A stretch of DNA of 25,219 bases from CAYGSN01 sp964352675 (GTDB lineage Bacteria > Pseudomonadota > Alphaproteobacteria > Micavibrionales > Micavibrionaceae), in assembly GCA_964352675.1 (NCBI GenBank), contig CAYGSN010000029.1:1-25219 (forward strand). The letters are read 5' to 3'. The notes beneath the pieces were generated by a model, which worked only from the letters and a program-made list of their open reading frames with translations, was not told the DNA's origin and made no database searches. Of the stretch, positions 1 to 6,929 are shown in pieces. Position 1 is the stretch's first letter; each line of letters begins with the position of its first letter. The translations under genes and the position numbers were made by a program.

Positions 1-1
1 C

Positions 2-328
2 GCCAATCCTGATATCTTGCATACTCTGGCCAACCACAAAAACCGCCCTGCCCTCGTCATTGGCTTTGCCGCCGAAACTGAAAACCTGCAGGAGAATGCA
101 CGCACAAAATTATCCACCAAGGGTTGTGACTGGATTTTGGCCAATCAAGTTGGCAAGGACCAAAATATCTTTGGCGCGGATGAGAATCATGTTTTCCTCA
201 TCACCTCAGACAATATAGAAGATTGGGACCACATCACCAAAACCGCCATTGCGGAAAGACTGGTAGATGAAATTACCGCCCATTTTAAAAAGGATAAAGA
301 CCATGAGCACAGCGAAGCTGCCGAATAA
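2..328 (+). CDS. coaBC: CoaBC, C-terminal fragment (phosphopantothenate-cysteine ligase domain)
   Basis: This is the 3' end of a bifunctional phosphopantothenoylcysteine decarboxylase / phosphopantothenate-cysteine ligase; the start lies outside the window. CoaBC catalyses two consecutive cytosolic steps of coenzyme A synthesis. The frame is open from base 2 and reads NPDIL near the edge, then RPALVIGFAAET and a KLSTKGCDWILANQV segment. These are the typical NPDIL, GFAAET and K..KGCD.I.AN blocks of the CoaB (ligase) half. The end DHEHSEAAE is a short charged tail beyond the domain. The stop TAA at 326-328 lies inside dut, so the two genes overlap by 26 bases and are probably translated from one mRNA; coaBC-dut adjacency is common in bacteria. 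The TTG at base 17 is internal and not a start. Confidence 0.9.
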   Translation, partial: ANPDILHTLANHKNRPALVIGFAAETENLQENARTKLSTKGCDWILANQVGKDQNIFGADENHVFLITSDNIEDWDHITKTAIAERLVDEITAHFKKDKDHEHSEAAE

Positions 329-773
329 AACGAATGTCGCCCTCAAACCATTGGACCATGCGGTCGGGCTGCCTATGCCCGGCTATGAAACCGGCCAATC
401 CGCCGGAATGGATCTCGCCGCCGCCGTGGAAGATGCGGTTGAACTTGCGCCCGGAGATCGCGCATTGATCCCCACCGGCCTGTCCATTGCCCTGCCTGCG
501 GGATTTGAGGCGCAAATCCGCCCCCGCTCCGGCCTCGCGGCCAAGCATGGCGTCACCGTCCTGAATACACCCGGGACGATTGATGCGGATTACCGCGGCG
601 AAATTAAGGTTATTTTGATCAATCATGGACAGGAAGCCTTCACCATTGAACGCGGCATGCGCATCGCGCAGATGGTCATCGCCCGCCACGAACAGGTCGA
701 ATGGGATGTTGTTGAAGAACTCGATGAAACCGAACGCGGCGCAGGCGGGTTCGGATCAACCGGGACGGGATAA
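303..773 (+). CDS. dut: Deoxyuridine 5'-triphosphate nucleotidohydrolase (dUTPase)
   Basis: dUTPase hydrolyses dUTP to dUMP and pyrophosphate. This keeps uracil out of DNA and supplies dUMP for thymidylate synthesis. The 156-aa product has the usual length for the trimeric family and shows all main motifs in order: AGMDLAAA (motif 1), PRSGLAAKHG (motif 2), NTPGTIDADYRGE with the catalytic aspartate (motif 3), RGMRIAQMV (motif 4) and the C-terminal glycine-rich arm RGAGGFGSTG (motif 5). The ATG at 303 was chosen over an upstream in-frame ATG at 267, which would add residues copied from the coaBC reading region that have no family counterpart. An AAGGAT element precedes the ATG. The gene overlaps coaBC by 26 bases. 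It ends 9 bases from the stop of a minus-strand gene. Confidence 0.96.
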   Translation: MSTAKLPNKTNVALKPLDHAVGLPMPGYETGQSAGMDLAAAVEDAVELAPGDRALIPTGLSIALPAGFEAQIRPRSGLAAKHGVTVLNTPGTIDADYRGEIKVILINHGQEAFTIERGMRIAQMVIARHEQVEWDVVEELDETERGAGGFGSTGTG

Positions 774-782
774 TCTCATCCC

Positions 783-1199
783 TTACATATCCGCGCTGCG
801 TTCCTCAGGTGGAACGGGGCGTATACAAATAACCGTAGAGCCGACAAAATTCTCTGCATTAGAGGGTTTGTACAAAGCTTCAAATTCGCCTGAAATACCT
901 TTACCCCCATGCCTTTTAGTCATTTTTACAACCTCGCACTCGGCCTCCTTGGAAAGATTCGCCTGGGCGGGTGCGCCCGCTTCAACCGAAGAATCCGTAA
1001 AAACAAACTTCAGCTGACCAGACAAGCCCTTTTTCATTGCCATCTCAGCTAAGGATGTAAAATGATCACGCTGCAGACGCCTCCTTACACGGTGTGGCAA
1101 TTTCTTTCTGTCGTCTGCTATTACAAGGCGCACATGCCCGCGCCCTACGGACAAACCAAACCGGTCAGCCAACTCAGATAACTCCGCAACTTGTGTCAT
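783..1199 (-). CDS. Unknown protein, 138 aa
   Basis: I do not recognise this protein. It is basic in its first half (KKLPHRVRRRLQRDH). It then has a predicted strand-rich part (GQLKFVFTDSS) and a C-terminal stretch ending GSTVICIRPVPPEER. No signal peptide or membrane segment is visible. The ATG at 1199 is preferred over a GTG at 1235 because AAGGGG (1207-1212) sits 7 bases upstream of it. The gene is convergent with dut (9 bases between stops) and divergent from mutS, whose ATG is 99 bases away. It may be a lineage-specific gene. The opposite-strand frame over 625-1017 starts inside dut, has no similarity I can see and is taken as a shadow. Confidence 0.6.
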   Translation of the reverse strand: MTQVAELSELADRFGLSVGRGHVRLVIADDRKKLPHRVRRRLQRDHFTSLAEMAMKKGLSGQLKFVFTDSSVEAGAPAQANLSKEAECEVVKMTKRHGGKGISGEFEALYKPSNAENFVGSTVICIRPVPPEERSADM

Positions 1200-1206
1200 A
1201 ACTCTA

Positions 1207-1212
1207 CCCCTT
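1207..1212 (-). promoter_or_regulatory. Ribosome binding site deciding the start of the 138-aa gene
   Basis: On the minus strand AAGGGG lies 7 bases before the ATG at 1199. A second purine block, GAGGAG, lies a little further upstream at 1215-1220. The alternative GTG at 1235 has no equally well placed site. Confidence 0.5.
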
Positions 1213-1298
1213 AACTCCTCAAACACTATCCACACTCCCTATATCTGTCAAATAAAAAACGCCGTGACCTGCGCGGGCTTTATGCTACAAAGAAACTC

Positions 1299-4007
1299 AT
1301 GAGTAACGCTGCCCTCAAGACCATCGACGATTATCTCGAAGACGGCCACACGCCGATGATGGCGCAATATCACGCGCTGAAATCTGCGCATCCTGACTGC
1401 CTGCTGTTCTACCGCATGGGTGACTTTTATGAGCTGTTTTACGATGACGCGGTGCAGGCCGCTGAAACGCTCGACATCACACTCACCAAGCGCGGCAAAT
1501 CCGATGATACCGACATTCCGATGTGCGGCGTGCCGTTTCATGCCTATGAGCCCTATCTGGCCAAGCTGATCCGCTCCGGATTTAACGTTGCCATATGCGA
1601 ACAGACCGAAACCCCGGACGAGGCAAAGGCGCGGGCAAAGGCTGAAGGCCGCCCTACCTCCAAAGCGCTTGTAAACCGTGAGGTCGTGCGAATTGTCACC
1701 CAAGGCACACTCACTGAAGATTCCTTGCTTGAAGCGCGGGAGAATAATTACCTGGCTTGCCTCTGTGATGTTGGCGGGCAAACTGCCCTGGCCTGGGCGG
1801 AGCTTTCCACGGGGCAGTTTTTTGTGCAGGAAATCGCGAGCGATCACATCATGGCCGCCCTGGAGCGCATCGGAGCGAAAGAACTTCTTCTGCCTGAAAA
1901 TTTTGAACTGCAACACAGCGATCATTTTCGCCTGACCCGACAGCCCGCCTCTTTGTTCAATAGTGACAACGCCCGCAAACGCCTCGAAACCCTTTATGGC
2001 GTGGATACGCTTGATGGATTTGGCGGGTATTCCCGCGCTGAAATTGCTGCGGCCGGGGCGTTAATTGATTACATACAGCGCACGCAGGTCGGCAAACTCC
2101 CCCGCCTTGATCCGCCGCAGCAAATCACCCAGGGCGCAACCCTTGAAATTGATGCCGCTACGCGCCGCAATCTGGAACTTACCCGAACGCTATCCGGAGA
2201 GCGTAAAGGCAGCTTACTTTCTGTGATTGATCGCACCATCACGGGACCCGGTGCACGCATGCTGCAATCTTGCCTGTCGTCTCCGCTCACTGATTTGGGT
2301 GAAATCAAAACGCGCCATGACAAAATTGAATGTTTGCTGCAGGAAAACAGCTTGCGTGAGACGATCCGTGATCACCTTAAATCCATGCCCGACATGGAAC
2401 GTGCCCTTGCCCGCCTGTCTGTTGATCGCGGCGGGCCACGTGATATGAGCGTCATTCGCGATGGCCTCAAACACGCCAGCACCTTGCGCAGCCTGCTACA
2501 AACACAGGAAAACACCCGCAGCATTTTTGTACAAATCCTGCAAAACCTTGAAGACACACCCGCCCTATCCAATCTTCAGGACACGCTCAAGGAAGCCCTG
2601 ACCGAAGAACCCCCAGCCCTGACCCGTGATGGTGGGTTTATTGCCAAAAGCTTTGATAAAAAGCTTGATGAGCTGAATTTGCTGCGCAATGAAAGCCGCC
2701 GCCTGATCGCCTTGCTACAGGGCAAGTATCAGGGCATTGCAAAAATTGATGCACTGAAAATTAAATTCAACAATGTGCTGGGATACTTTATAGAAGTCCC
2801 CGCGAAACGCGCCGATGCCATGATGGTCTCTAAGAAGGCCGGGGAGCAGGACAATGAAAACCCCTTCATTCACCGCCAGACTCTGGCCAATGCCGTGCGC
2901 TTCACCACGGCGGAACTTGCAGAATTAGAGCGTGACATCTCATCCGCAGCTGAAAAATCTCTCGCCCTTGAGCTTGAAATTTTTGAAAAATTGCGCGCGC
3001 AAATTCTGGATCAGGCGCAGAAAATCGGAGCGCGGGCCAGAGCGATTTCCGCGATCGACATGGCCGCCGGGCTGGCAACACTCGCCCGCGATCTGGACTA
3101 TACCCGCCCCGTTCTTGACAATTCTTTAGCCTTTGAAATCGAAGGTGGCCGACACCCCGTCGTCGAAGATGCGCTCAAAAAATCTAATGAGAGCTTCGTA
3201 CCCAATGATTGTGACCTGGGTAAAACACAAAAACTCTGGCTCCTCACGGGTCCGAACATGGCGGGTAAATCAACCTTTTTGCGGCAAAACGCACTCATCA
3301 CCATCCTCGCGCAAATCGGCTCTTTTGTGCCAGCGGCAAAAGCACATATTGGCATCGTTGACCGGGTATTCAGCCGCGTCGGCGCATCGGATGATCTCGC
3401 CTCTGGCCGATCCACCTTCATGGTCGAAATGGTTGAAACTGCAGCAATTCTCAACCAAGCTACAGAACGATCGCTTGTCATCCTCGATGAAATCGGGCGC
3501 GGCACTGCAACCTTTGATGGCCTCTCCATTGCCTGGGCCTGCGTCGAACATCTTCATGACATGAACCAATGCCGCGGGCTTTTCGCCACCCATTACCATG
3601 AACTCACCTCGCTCACGGCAAAACTCCCTGCCCTTGCCTGCTACTCCATGGAGGTCAAAGAATGGAAAGGCGACATCATCTTCATGCATAATGTTGTGGC
3701 GGGCAGCGCCGATCATTCCTACGGCATTCATGTCGGAAAACTGGCCGGTCTTCCCGAAGCCGTCATCTCCCGCGCGCGCGAGGTTCTAGAATTTCTAGAA
3801 TCCCCCGAACAATCAGGCAGCCTGTCGAAAATGGCCGATGACTTGCCGCTCTTTTCCCAGAAAACCGCCAAGGATACCGCAGCAAAAATCGCACAAAAAT
3901 CTCCGGCACTGGACCTGCTGCGTGACATAAATCCCGATAGCATTTCACCGAAAGACGCGTTAGAATACCTCTACAGATTAAAAACGCTTTCGGATGAAAA
4001 CCCATGA
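1299..4007 (+). CDS. mutS: DNA mismatch repair protein MutS
   Basis: MutS recognises base mismatches and small loops and, as an ATPase, starts methyl-independent or MutL/MutH-type repair. The product has 902 aa, in the normal range for MutS1. The mismatch-reading motif F43-Y44-E45 is intact inside GDFYELF. A connector, lever and clamp region follows. The ATPase has Walker A GPNMAGKST at residues 651-659, the loop ASDDLASGRSTFMVEM, Walker B VILDEIGRGTATFDG with D730-E731, and the ATHYHEL histidine switch. A C-terminal helix pair follows after SGSLSKMADDLPLF. The ATG at 1299 fits the family start; only a weak purine-rich stretch precedes it. Its stop TGA overlaps the next gene's ATG (ATGA at 4004-4007), so the two are translationally coupled. 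Confidence 0.98.
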   Translation: MSNAALKTIDDYLEDGHTPMMAQYHALKSAHPDCLLFYRMGDFYELFYDDAVQAAETLDITLTKRGKSDDTDIPMCGVPFHAYEPYLAKLIRSGFNVAICEQTETPDEAKARAKAEGRPTSKALVNREVVRIVTQGTLTEDSLLEARENNYLACLCDVGGQTALAWAELSTGQFFVQEIASDHIMAALERIGAKELLLPENFELQHSDHFRLTRQPASLFNSDNARKRLETLYGVDTLDGFGGYSRAEIAAAGALIDYIQRTQVGKLPRLDPPQQITQGATLEIDAATRRNLELTRTLSGERKGSLLSVIDRTITGPGARMLQSCLSSPLTDLGEIKTRHDKIECLLQENSLRETIRDHLKSMPDMERALARLSVDRGGPRDMSVIRDGLKHASTLRSLLQTQENTRSIFVQILQNLEDTPALSNLQDTLKEALTEEPPALTRDGGFIAKSFDKKLDELNLLRNESRRLIALLQGKYQGIAKIDALKIKFNNVLGYFIEVPAKRADAMMVSKKAGEQDNENPFIHRQTLANAVRFTTAELAELERDISSAAEKSLALELEIFEKLRAQILDQAQKIGARARAISAIDMAAGLATLARDLDYTRPVLDNSLAFEIEGGRHPVVEDALKKSNESFVPNDCDLGKTQKLWLLTGPNMAGKSTFLRQNALITILAQIGSFVPAAKAHIGIVDRVFSRVGASDDLASGRSTFMVEMVETAAILNQATERSLVILDEIGRGTATFDGLSIAWACVEHLHDMNQCRGLFATHYHELTSLTAKLPALACYSMEVKEWKGDIIFMHNVVAGSADHSYGIHVGKLAGLPEAVISRAREVLEFLESPEQSGSLSKMADDLPLFSQKTAKDTAAKIAQKSPALDLLRDINPDSISPKDALEYLYRLKTLSDENP

Positions 4008-4915
4008 CAAAACTCTGCAGCAATATTCTGGACCAAATCGGCAACACCCCCCTGTTTGACCTTGGCGGCGGGATTTATGCCAAGGCGGAATACCTCAACC
4101 CCTCCGGCTCGATCAAATCCCGCATGGCCAAATTCATGATTGAACGTGCTGAGAAAGAAGGCTTGCTCAAACCCGGCGATACTATCGTTGAATCGACCAG
4201 CGGCAATACCGGCAACGCGATGTCCATGGTCGCCGCCGTGAAGGGGTATAAAATGGTTGTAATCATCCCCAACGGTTACACCTCCGAGCGCACCCGCATC
4301 TCCGTTGGCTTCGGCGCTGAAATCCGTTTTGTCGGGGATTTTCAGGTTAATGAAGCCAGGGCGGAGGCCATCCGCCTAGGCCAGCAGGAGGGCTGGTACT
4401 GCCCGCAACAATTCGACAATGAATGGAATATTGAAGAAAATCGCGAATGGCTGGCCCGCGAGATTGTGCAGCAAACACCAAAAGACCTGAAATTCGATGC
4501 CATCGTACAAGGTGTAGGCACCGGCGGCACACTGATCGGTATCACGCAGGGTCTGCGCCAGTGGCACAACCCCGATCTGAAAGCATTTGCTATGGAGCCG
4601 TCCGAATCCGAGACGCTGCAATGCTGCATCGTCGCCGATCATAAGATTGAGGGTATCTCCGACGGCTTTGTCCCCACCATTTACGCGCGCAATAAGCATC
4701 TAATCAATAAGGTTATTTCCGTAGACAGCGAAGTTGCCATTGAAGAAGCCCGCAAGCTCGCGCGCGAGCGCGGCCTGTTCGTCGGCCCCAGTTCCGGCGG
4801 GAATTACTGGGCGGCCAAAAAGATCAAAGAAAAATATCCGGAGATTAAGAATATCCTGACCCTGCTGTGCGATCAGGGCGAAAAATACCTCTCCATGATG
4901 TATAAGGACTACTAA
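4004..4915 (+). CDS. PLP-dependent cysteine synthase family protein
   Basis: This is a fold-type II PLP enzyme of the O-acetylserine sulfhydrylase / cystathionine beta-synthase family. It probably makes cysteine from an activated serine and sulfide. The 303-aa length is typical. IGNTPL lies near the N-terminus. The PLP lysine is K38 in NPSGSIKSR. The substrate loop is TSGNT at 65-69, the phosphate-binding loop GTGGT is at 172-176, and the C-terminal signature CDQGEKYLS is present. KIEGISDGFVP matches the family's KIQGIGAGFIP segment. The family motif around the lysine is usually SVKDR or SFKDR, so SIKSR is slightly unusual and exact substrate assignment (CysK, CysM or a relative) is left open. 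No CBS domain is present. It overlaps mutS by 4 bases, an uncommon pairing. Confidence 0.9.
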   Translation: MTKLCSNILDQIGNTPLFDLGGGIYAKAEYLNPSGSIKSRMAKFMIERAEKEGLLKPGDTIVESTSGNTGNAMSMVAAVKGYKMVVIIPNGYTSERTRISVGFGAEIRFVGDFQVNEARAEAIRLGQQEGWYCPQQFDNEWNIEENREWLAREIVQQTPKDLKFDAIVQGVGTGGTLIGITQGLRQWHNPDLKAFAMEPSESETLQCCIVADHKIEGISDGFVPTIYARNKHLINKVISVDSEVAIEEARKLARERGLFVGPSSGGNYWAAKKIKEKYPEIKNILTLLCDQGEKYLSMMYKDY

Positions 4916-5000
4916 CCCCACAAAATCCATACATATGAATGCGAGAATGATAAGATGTTTAAGATTTGCAGAGAGATAGCGTAAATATAAACCATCGTAT

Positions 5001-5005
5001 AGGAG
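5001..5005 (+). promoter_or_regulatory. Ribosome binding site favouring a TTG start for the response regulator
   Basis: AGGAG at 5001-5005 is 9 bases before TTG (5015) but only 3 bases before the in-frame GTG (5009). The spacing supports TTG as the start. A TTG start also gives the typical receiver N-terminus MPEQKILIIDDE. Confidence 0.5.
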
Positions 5006-5014
5006 TGAGTGATT

Positions 5015-5383
5015 TTGCCAGAACAAAAAATACTGATCATCGATGATGAAGCCACAACACTGGAGATCGTGTCCAAAATCCTTAAAAATTCGGATTTTGA
5101 ATGCATTACAGCTGTAAACGGAGAAGACGGTCTTAAAAAAGCACAAGAGGAACAACCCGCAGCTATTCTTCTAGACCAGATGATGCCCGGCATAGGCGGT
5201 GATGACGTTCTGCAAGAACTCAAAAACAACGACGCCACGAAAAAAATTCCGGTCATCATGCTAACAGCGAAAAACAATATCAACGACGTATCAAAAAGTC
5301 TGGAACTTGGCGCTGAAGATTATATGGTCAAACCGTTCGATAAAGACGGCCTGATTATTCGGCTTCAAAAAGTTCTGGGTTAG
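5015..5383 (+). CDS. Single-domain response regulator (CheY-like receiver)
   Basis: This 122-aa protein consists of one receiver domain with no output domain. It shows the acidic pair D10-D11, the phospho-acceptor D54 in ILLDQMMPG, the switch threonine T84 in VIMLTAK and the conserved K106 in VKPF. Aromatic Y103 occupies the usual switch position. Such stand-alone receivers take phosphate from a kinase or HPt protein and act by protein contact or as shuttle or sink. The start is TTG at 5015 (GTG at 5009 would add two residues); see the ribosome binding site entry. It follows the cysteine synthase gene by about 100 bases and converges on the HPt gene, with 11 bases between the stops. That makes the HPt protein a plausible partner. 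No histidine kinase is encoded nearby. Confidence 0.93.
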   Translation: MPEQKILIIDDEATTLEIVSKILKNSDFECITAVNGEDGLKKAQEEQPAAILLDQMMPGIGGDDVLQELKNNDATKKIPVIMLTAKNNINDVSKSLELGAEDYMVKPFDKDGLIIRLQKVLG

Positions 5384-5394
5384 CCCTGTGATTT

Positions 5395-5742
5395 TTAGAC
5401 GCTTTGTAATGCGCGCAACGACTCTAAGTATAATCCGCCAAGCCGCTCTACCATATCGGCACAATCCTGCAAATTGCCGCTTGAATTCTTTGCCCGCTCC
5501 GCCACATCTTCGATATCGCGTGAAAGCTCATACAGCGCCATAAGCCCCATATTGGCGCTGGAGGATTTTAAAGGGTGCGCGGCCGATTCGACCAAAGCAG
5601 CATCATCGGCATCCACCCCCTTTATTACATCATCCACGTGCTTACGGGAACTCTCAACATAAGTCTGTACAAGAGCTGGGAACTTCTGTTCCATCAGCTC
5701 TTTCAACTCCCTCACAGCTTGCATATCGATAATTTCTGTCAT
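5395..5742 (-). CDS. HPt domain phosphotransfer protein
   Basis: The 115-aa product fits a single histidine phosphotransfer domain, a four-helix bundle. The active histidine is H56 in AHPLKSSSANMG, which matches the family signature AHxLKGSSxxxG with serine in place of the usual glycine. Helices before and after are amphipathic. HPt proteins pass phosphate between a hybrid kinase's receiver and a second receiver. The gene is convergent with the CheY-like gene (5015-5383), so the two may be one phosphorelay module whose kinase is elsewhere. The ATG at 5742 lacks a clear Shine-Dalgarno sequence. An internal ATG at codon 7 has none either and would trim the first helix. Confidence 0.88.
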   Translation of the reverse strand: MTEIIDMQAVRELKELMEQKFPALVQTYVESSRKHVDDVIKGVDADDAALVESAAHPLKSSSANMGLMALYELSRDIEDVAERAKNSSGNLQDCADMVERLGGLYLESLRALQSV

Positions 5743-5828
5743 CGTACGGACGAGTATAGACCGCTCGACCTACTTCTCCAATCCATGATTGAAAAAAACA
5801 CCCCCTTGATTTAAAAAGCCCTTTGGGT

Positions 5829-5856
5829 TTGATTCATAGGGAAAAAGGGGTATATT
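5829..5856 (+). promoter_or_regulatory. Candidate sigma-70-type promoter of the ferredoxin-NADP reductase gene
   Basis: TTGATT (5829-5834) and TATATT (5851-5856) are separated by 16 bases. The ATG at 5863 lies 6 bases after the -10 box, so transcription would begin at or next to the start codon. The mRNA could be leaderless. The only purine block, AAGGGG at 5845-5850, is 12 bases from the ATG, far for a working ribosome binding site. Confidence 0.45.
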
Positions 5857-5862
5857 CCGCGC

Positions 5863-6924
5863 ATGGAAAATTCAACGCAAATCATCGAAACGGACGCCGT
5901 CATTATTGGCGCAGGCCCATGCGGGCTCTTTACCGTCTTTGAGATGGGCCTACTGGACATGAAATGCCATCTGATCGATATCCTCGATCGCCCCGGCGGG
6001 CAATGCGCGGAGCTATACCCGGAAAAGCCGATCTATGACATCCCCGCCTGGCCGATTATTTCCGGGCAGGAACTAACCGACCGGCTGATGGAACAGATCG
6101 CGCCCTTTAACCCGGTGTTCCATTTCCAGCAAATGGCCGAAGGGCTGGCCAAAACCGAGGACGGCAAGTGGCTGCTGACCACCGATATGGGCACAAAATT
6201 CAAGGCGACCTGCATTATCATTGCCGCGGGCGGCGGGTCATTCGTGCCGAAAAAGCCGCCCATTCCCGGCATTGAGAATTATGAAGGCATTTCCGTGCAT
6301 TACGCCGTGCGCCAGATGGACAAATTCAAAGGCAAAAACATCGTGATTGTCGGCGGCGGCGATAGCGCGCTGGACTGGACACTGAACCTGCAACCGCTGG
6401 CCCAAAGCATGACACTTGTGCACCGGCGCGATGATTTTCGCGCCGCGCCCGATAGCGTTGGCAAGATGCGCGGGCTGGTCAGTGAGGGCAAAATGAATTT
6501 TGAAATCGGACAGGTCAAGGCGCTGAATGGCTCTGATGGGCAATTACAAAGCATCATGGTTCACGATAAAGAACGCGGCGAGCGGGAAATTGAGTGCGAT
6601 ACGCTACTCCCCTTCTTCGGCCTGACCATGAAGCTGGGGCCGATTGCCGAGTTTGGCTTGAATTTAGAGCAAAACCTGATCCCTGTGGATACGGAGAAAT
6701 TCGAAACCTCCACGCCCGGCATCTTCGCCGTCGGCGATATCAATACCTATCCGGGCAAGCTGAAACTTATTCTGTCGGGCTTCCACGAAGCGGCGCTCAT
6801 GTCCCGCCAGGCGTTTCGCTATTGCTACCCGGATGCGCGGCTGAAGTTCGAATACACAACATCCAGCTCCTCCCTACAGGAAAAACTGGATGTTACGCCG
6901 GATAAAACCAAAGCCAGCACCTAG
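5863..6924 (+). CDS. Ferredoxin/flavodoxin-NADP+ reductase, thioredoxin-reductase-like type
   Basis: This FAD enzyme transfers electrons between NADPH and ferredoxin or flavodoxin. The 353-aa sequence has an FAD-binding GxGxxG (G16-A-G-P-C-G21), a GGQC segment at the isoalloxazine site, a second Rossmann motif GGGDSA for NADPH at 164-169 followed by HRRDDFRAAP, and the FAD motif GIFAVGDINTYPGK. The redox CxxC of true thioredoxin reductases is absent. The tail FEYTTSSSSLQEKLDV is typical of this FNR class, known from Rhodopseudomonas and Bacillus YumC. The start at 5863 agrees with the family N-terminus. The fdxA gene nearby (8313-8651) encodes a possible partner ferredoxin. Its stop lies 5 bases from the stop of the opposing gene. 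Confidence 0.93.
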   Translation: MENSTQIIETDAVIIGAGPCGLFTVFEMGLLDMKCHLIDILDRPGGQCAELYPEKPIYDIPAWPIISGQELTDRLMEQIAPFNPVFHFQQMAEGLAKTEDGKWLLTTDMGTKFKATCIIIAAGGGSFVPKKPPIPGIENYEGISVHYAVRQMDKFKGKNIVIVGGGDSALDWTLNLQPLAQSMTLVHRRDDFRAAPDSVGKMRGLVSEGKMNFEIGQVKALNGSDGQLQSIMVHDKERGEREIECDTLLPFFGLTMKLGPIAEFGLNLEQNLIPVDTEKFETSTPGIFAVGDINTYPGKLKLILSGFHEAALMSRQAFRYCYPDARLKFEYTTSSSSLQEKLDVTPDKTKAST

Positions 6925-6929
6925 AAATT

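Noticed and set aside
625..1017. Plus-strand open frame of 130 codons from inside dut across the gap to mutS
   Set aside because: It starts within dut in another frame, has no ribosome binding site or recognisable motif, and lies opposite the better supported minus-strand gene.
1248..1925. Minus-strand frame of 225 codons opposite the start of mutS
   Set aside because: It lies antisense to conserved mutS coding sequence and its composition is that of a shadow frame.
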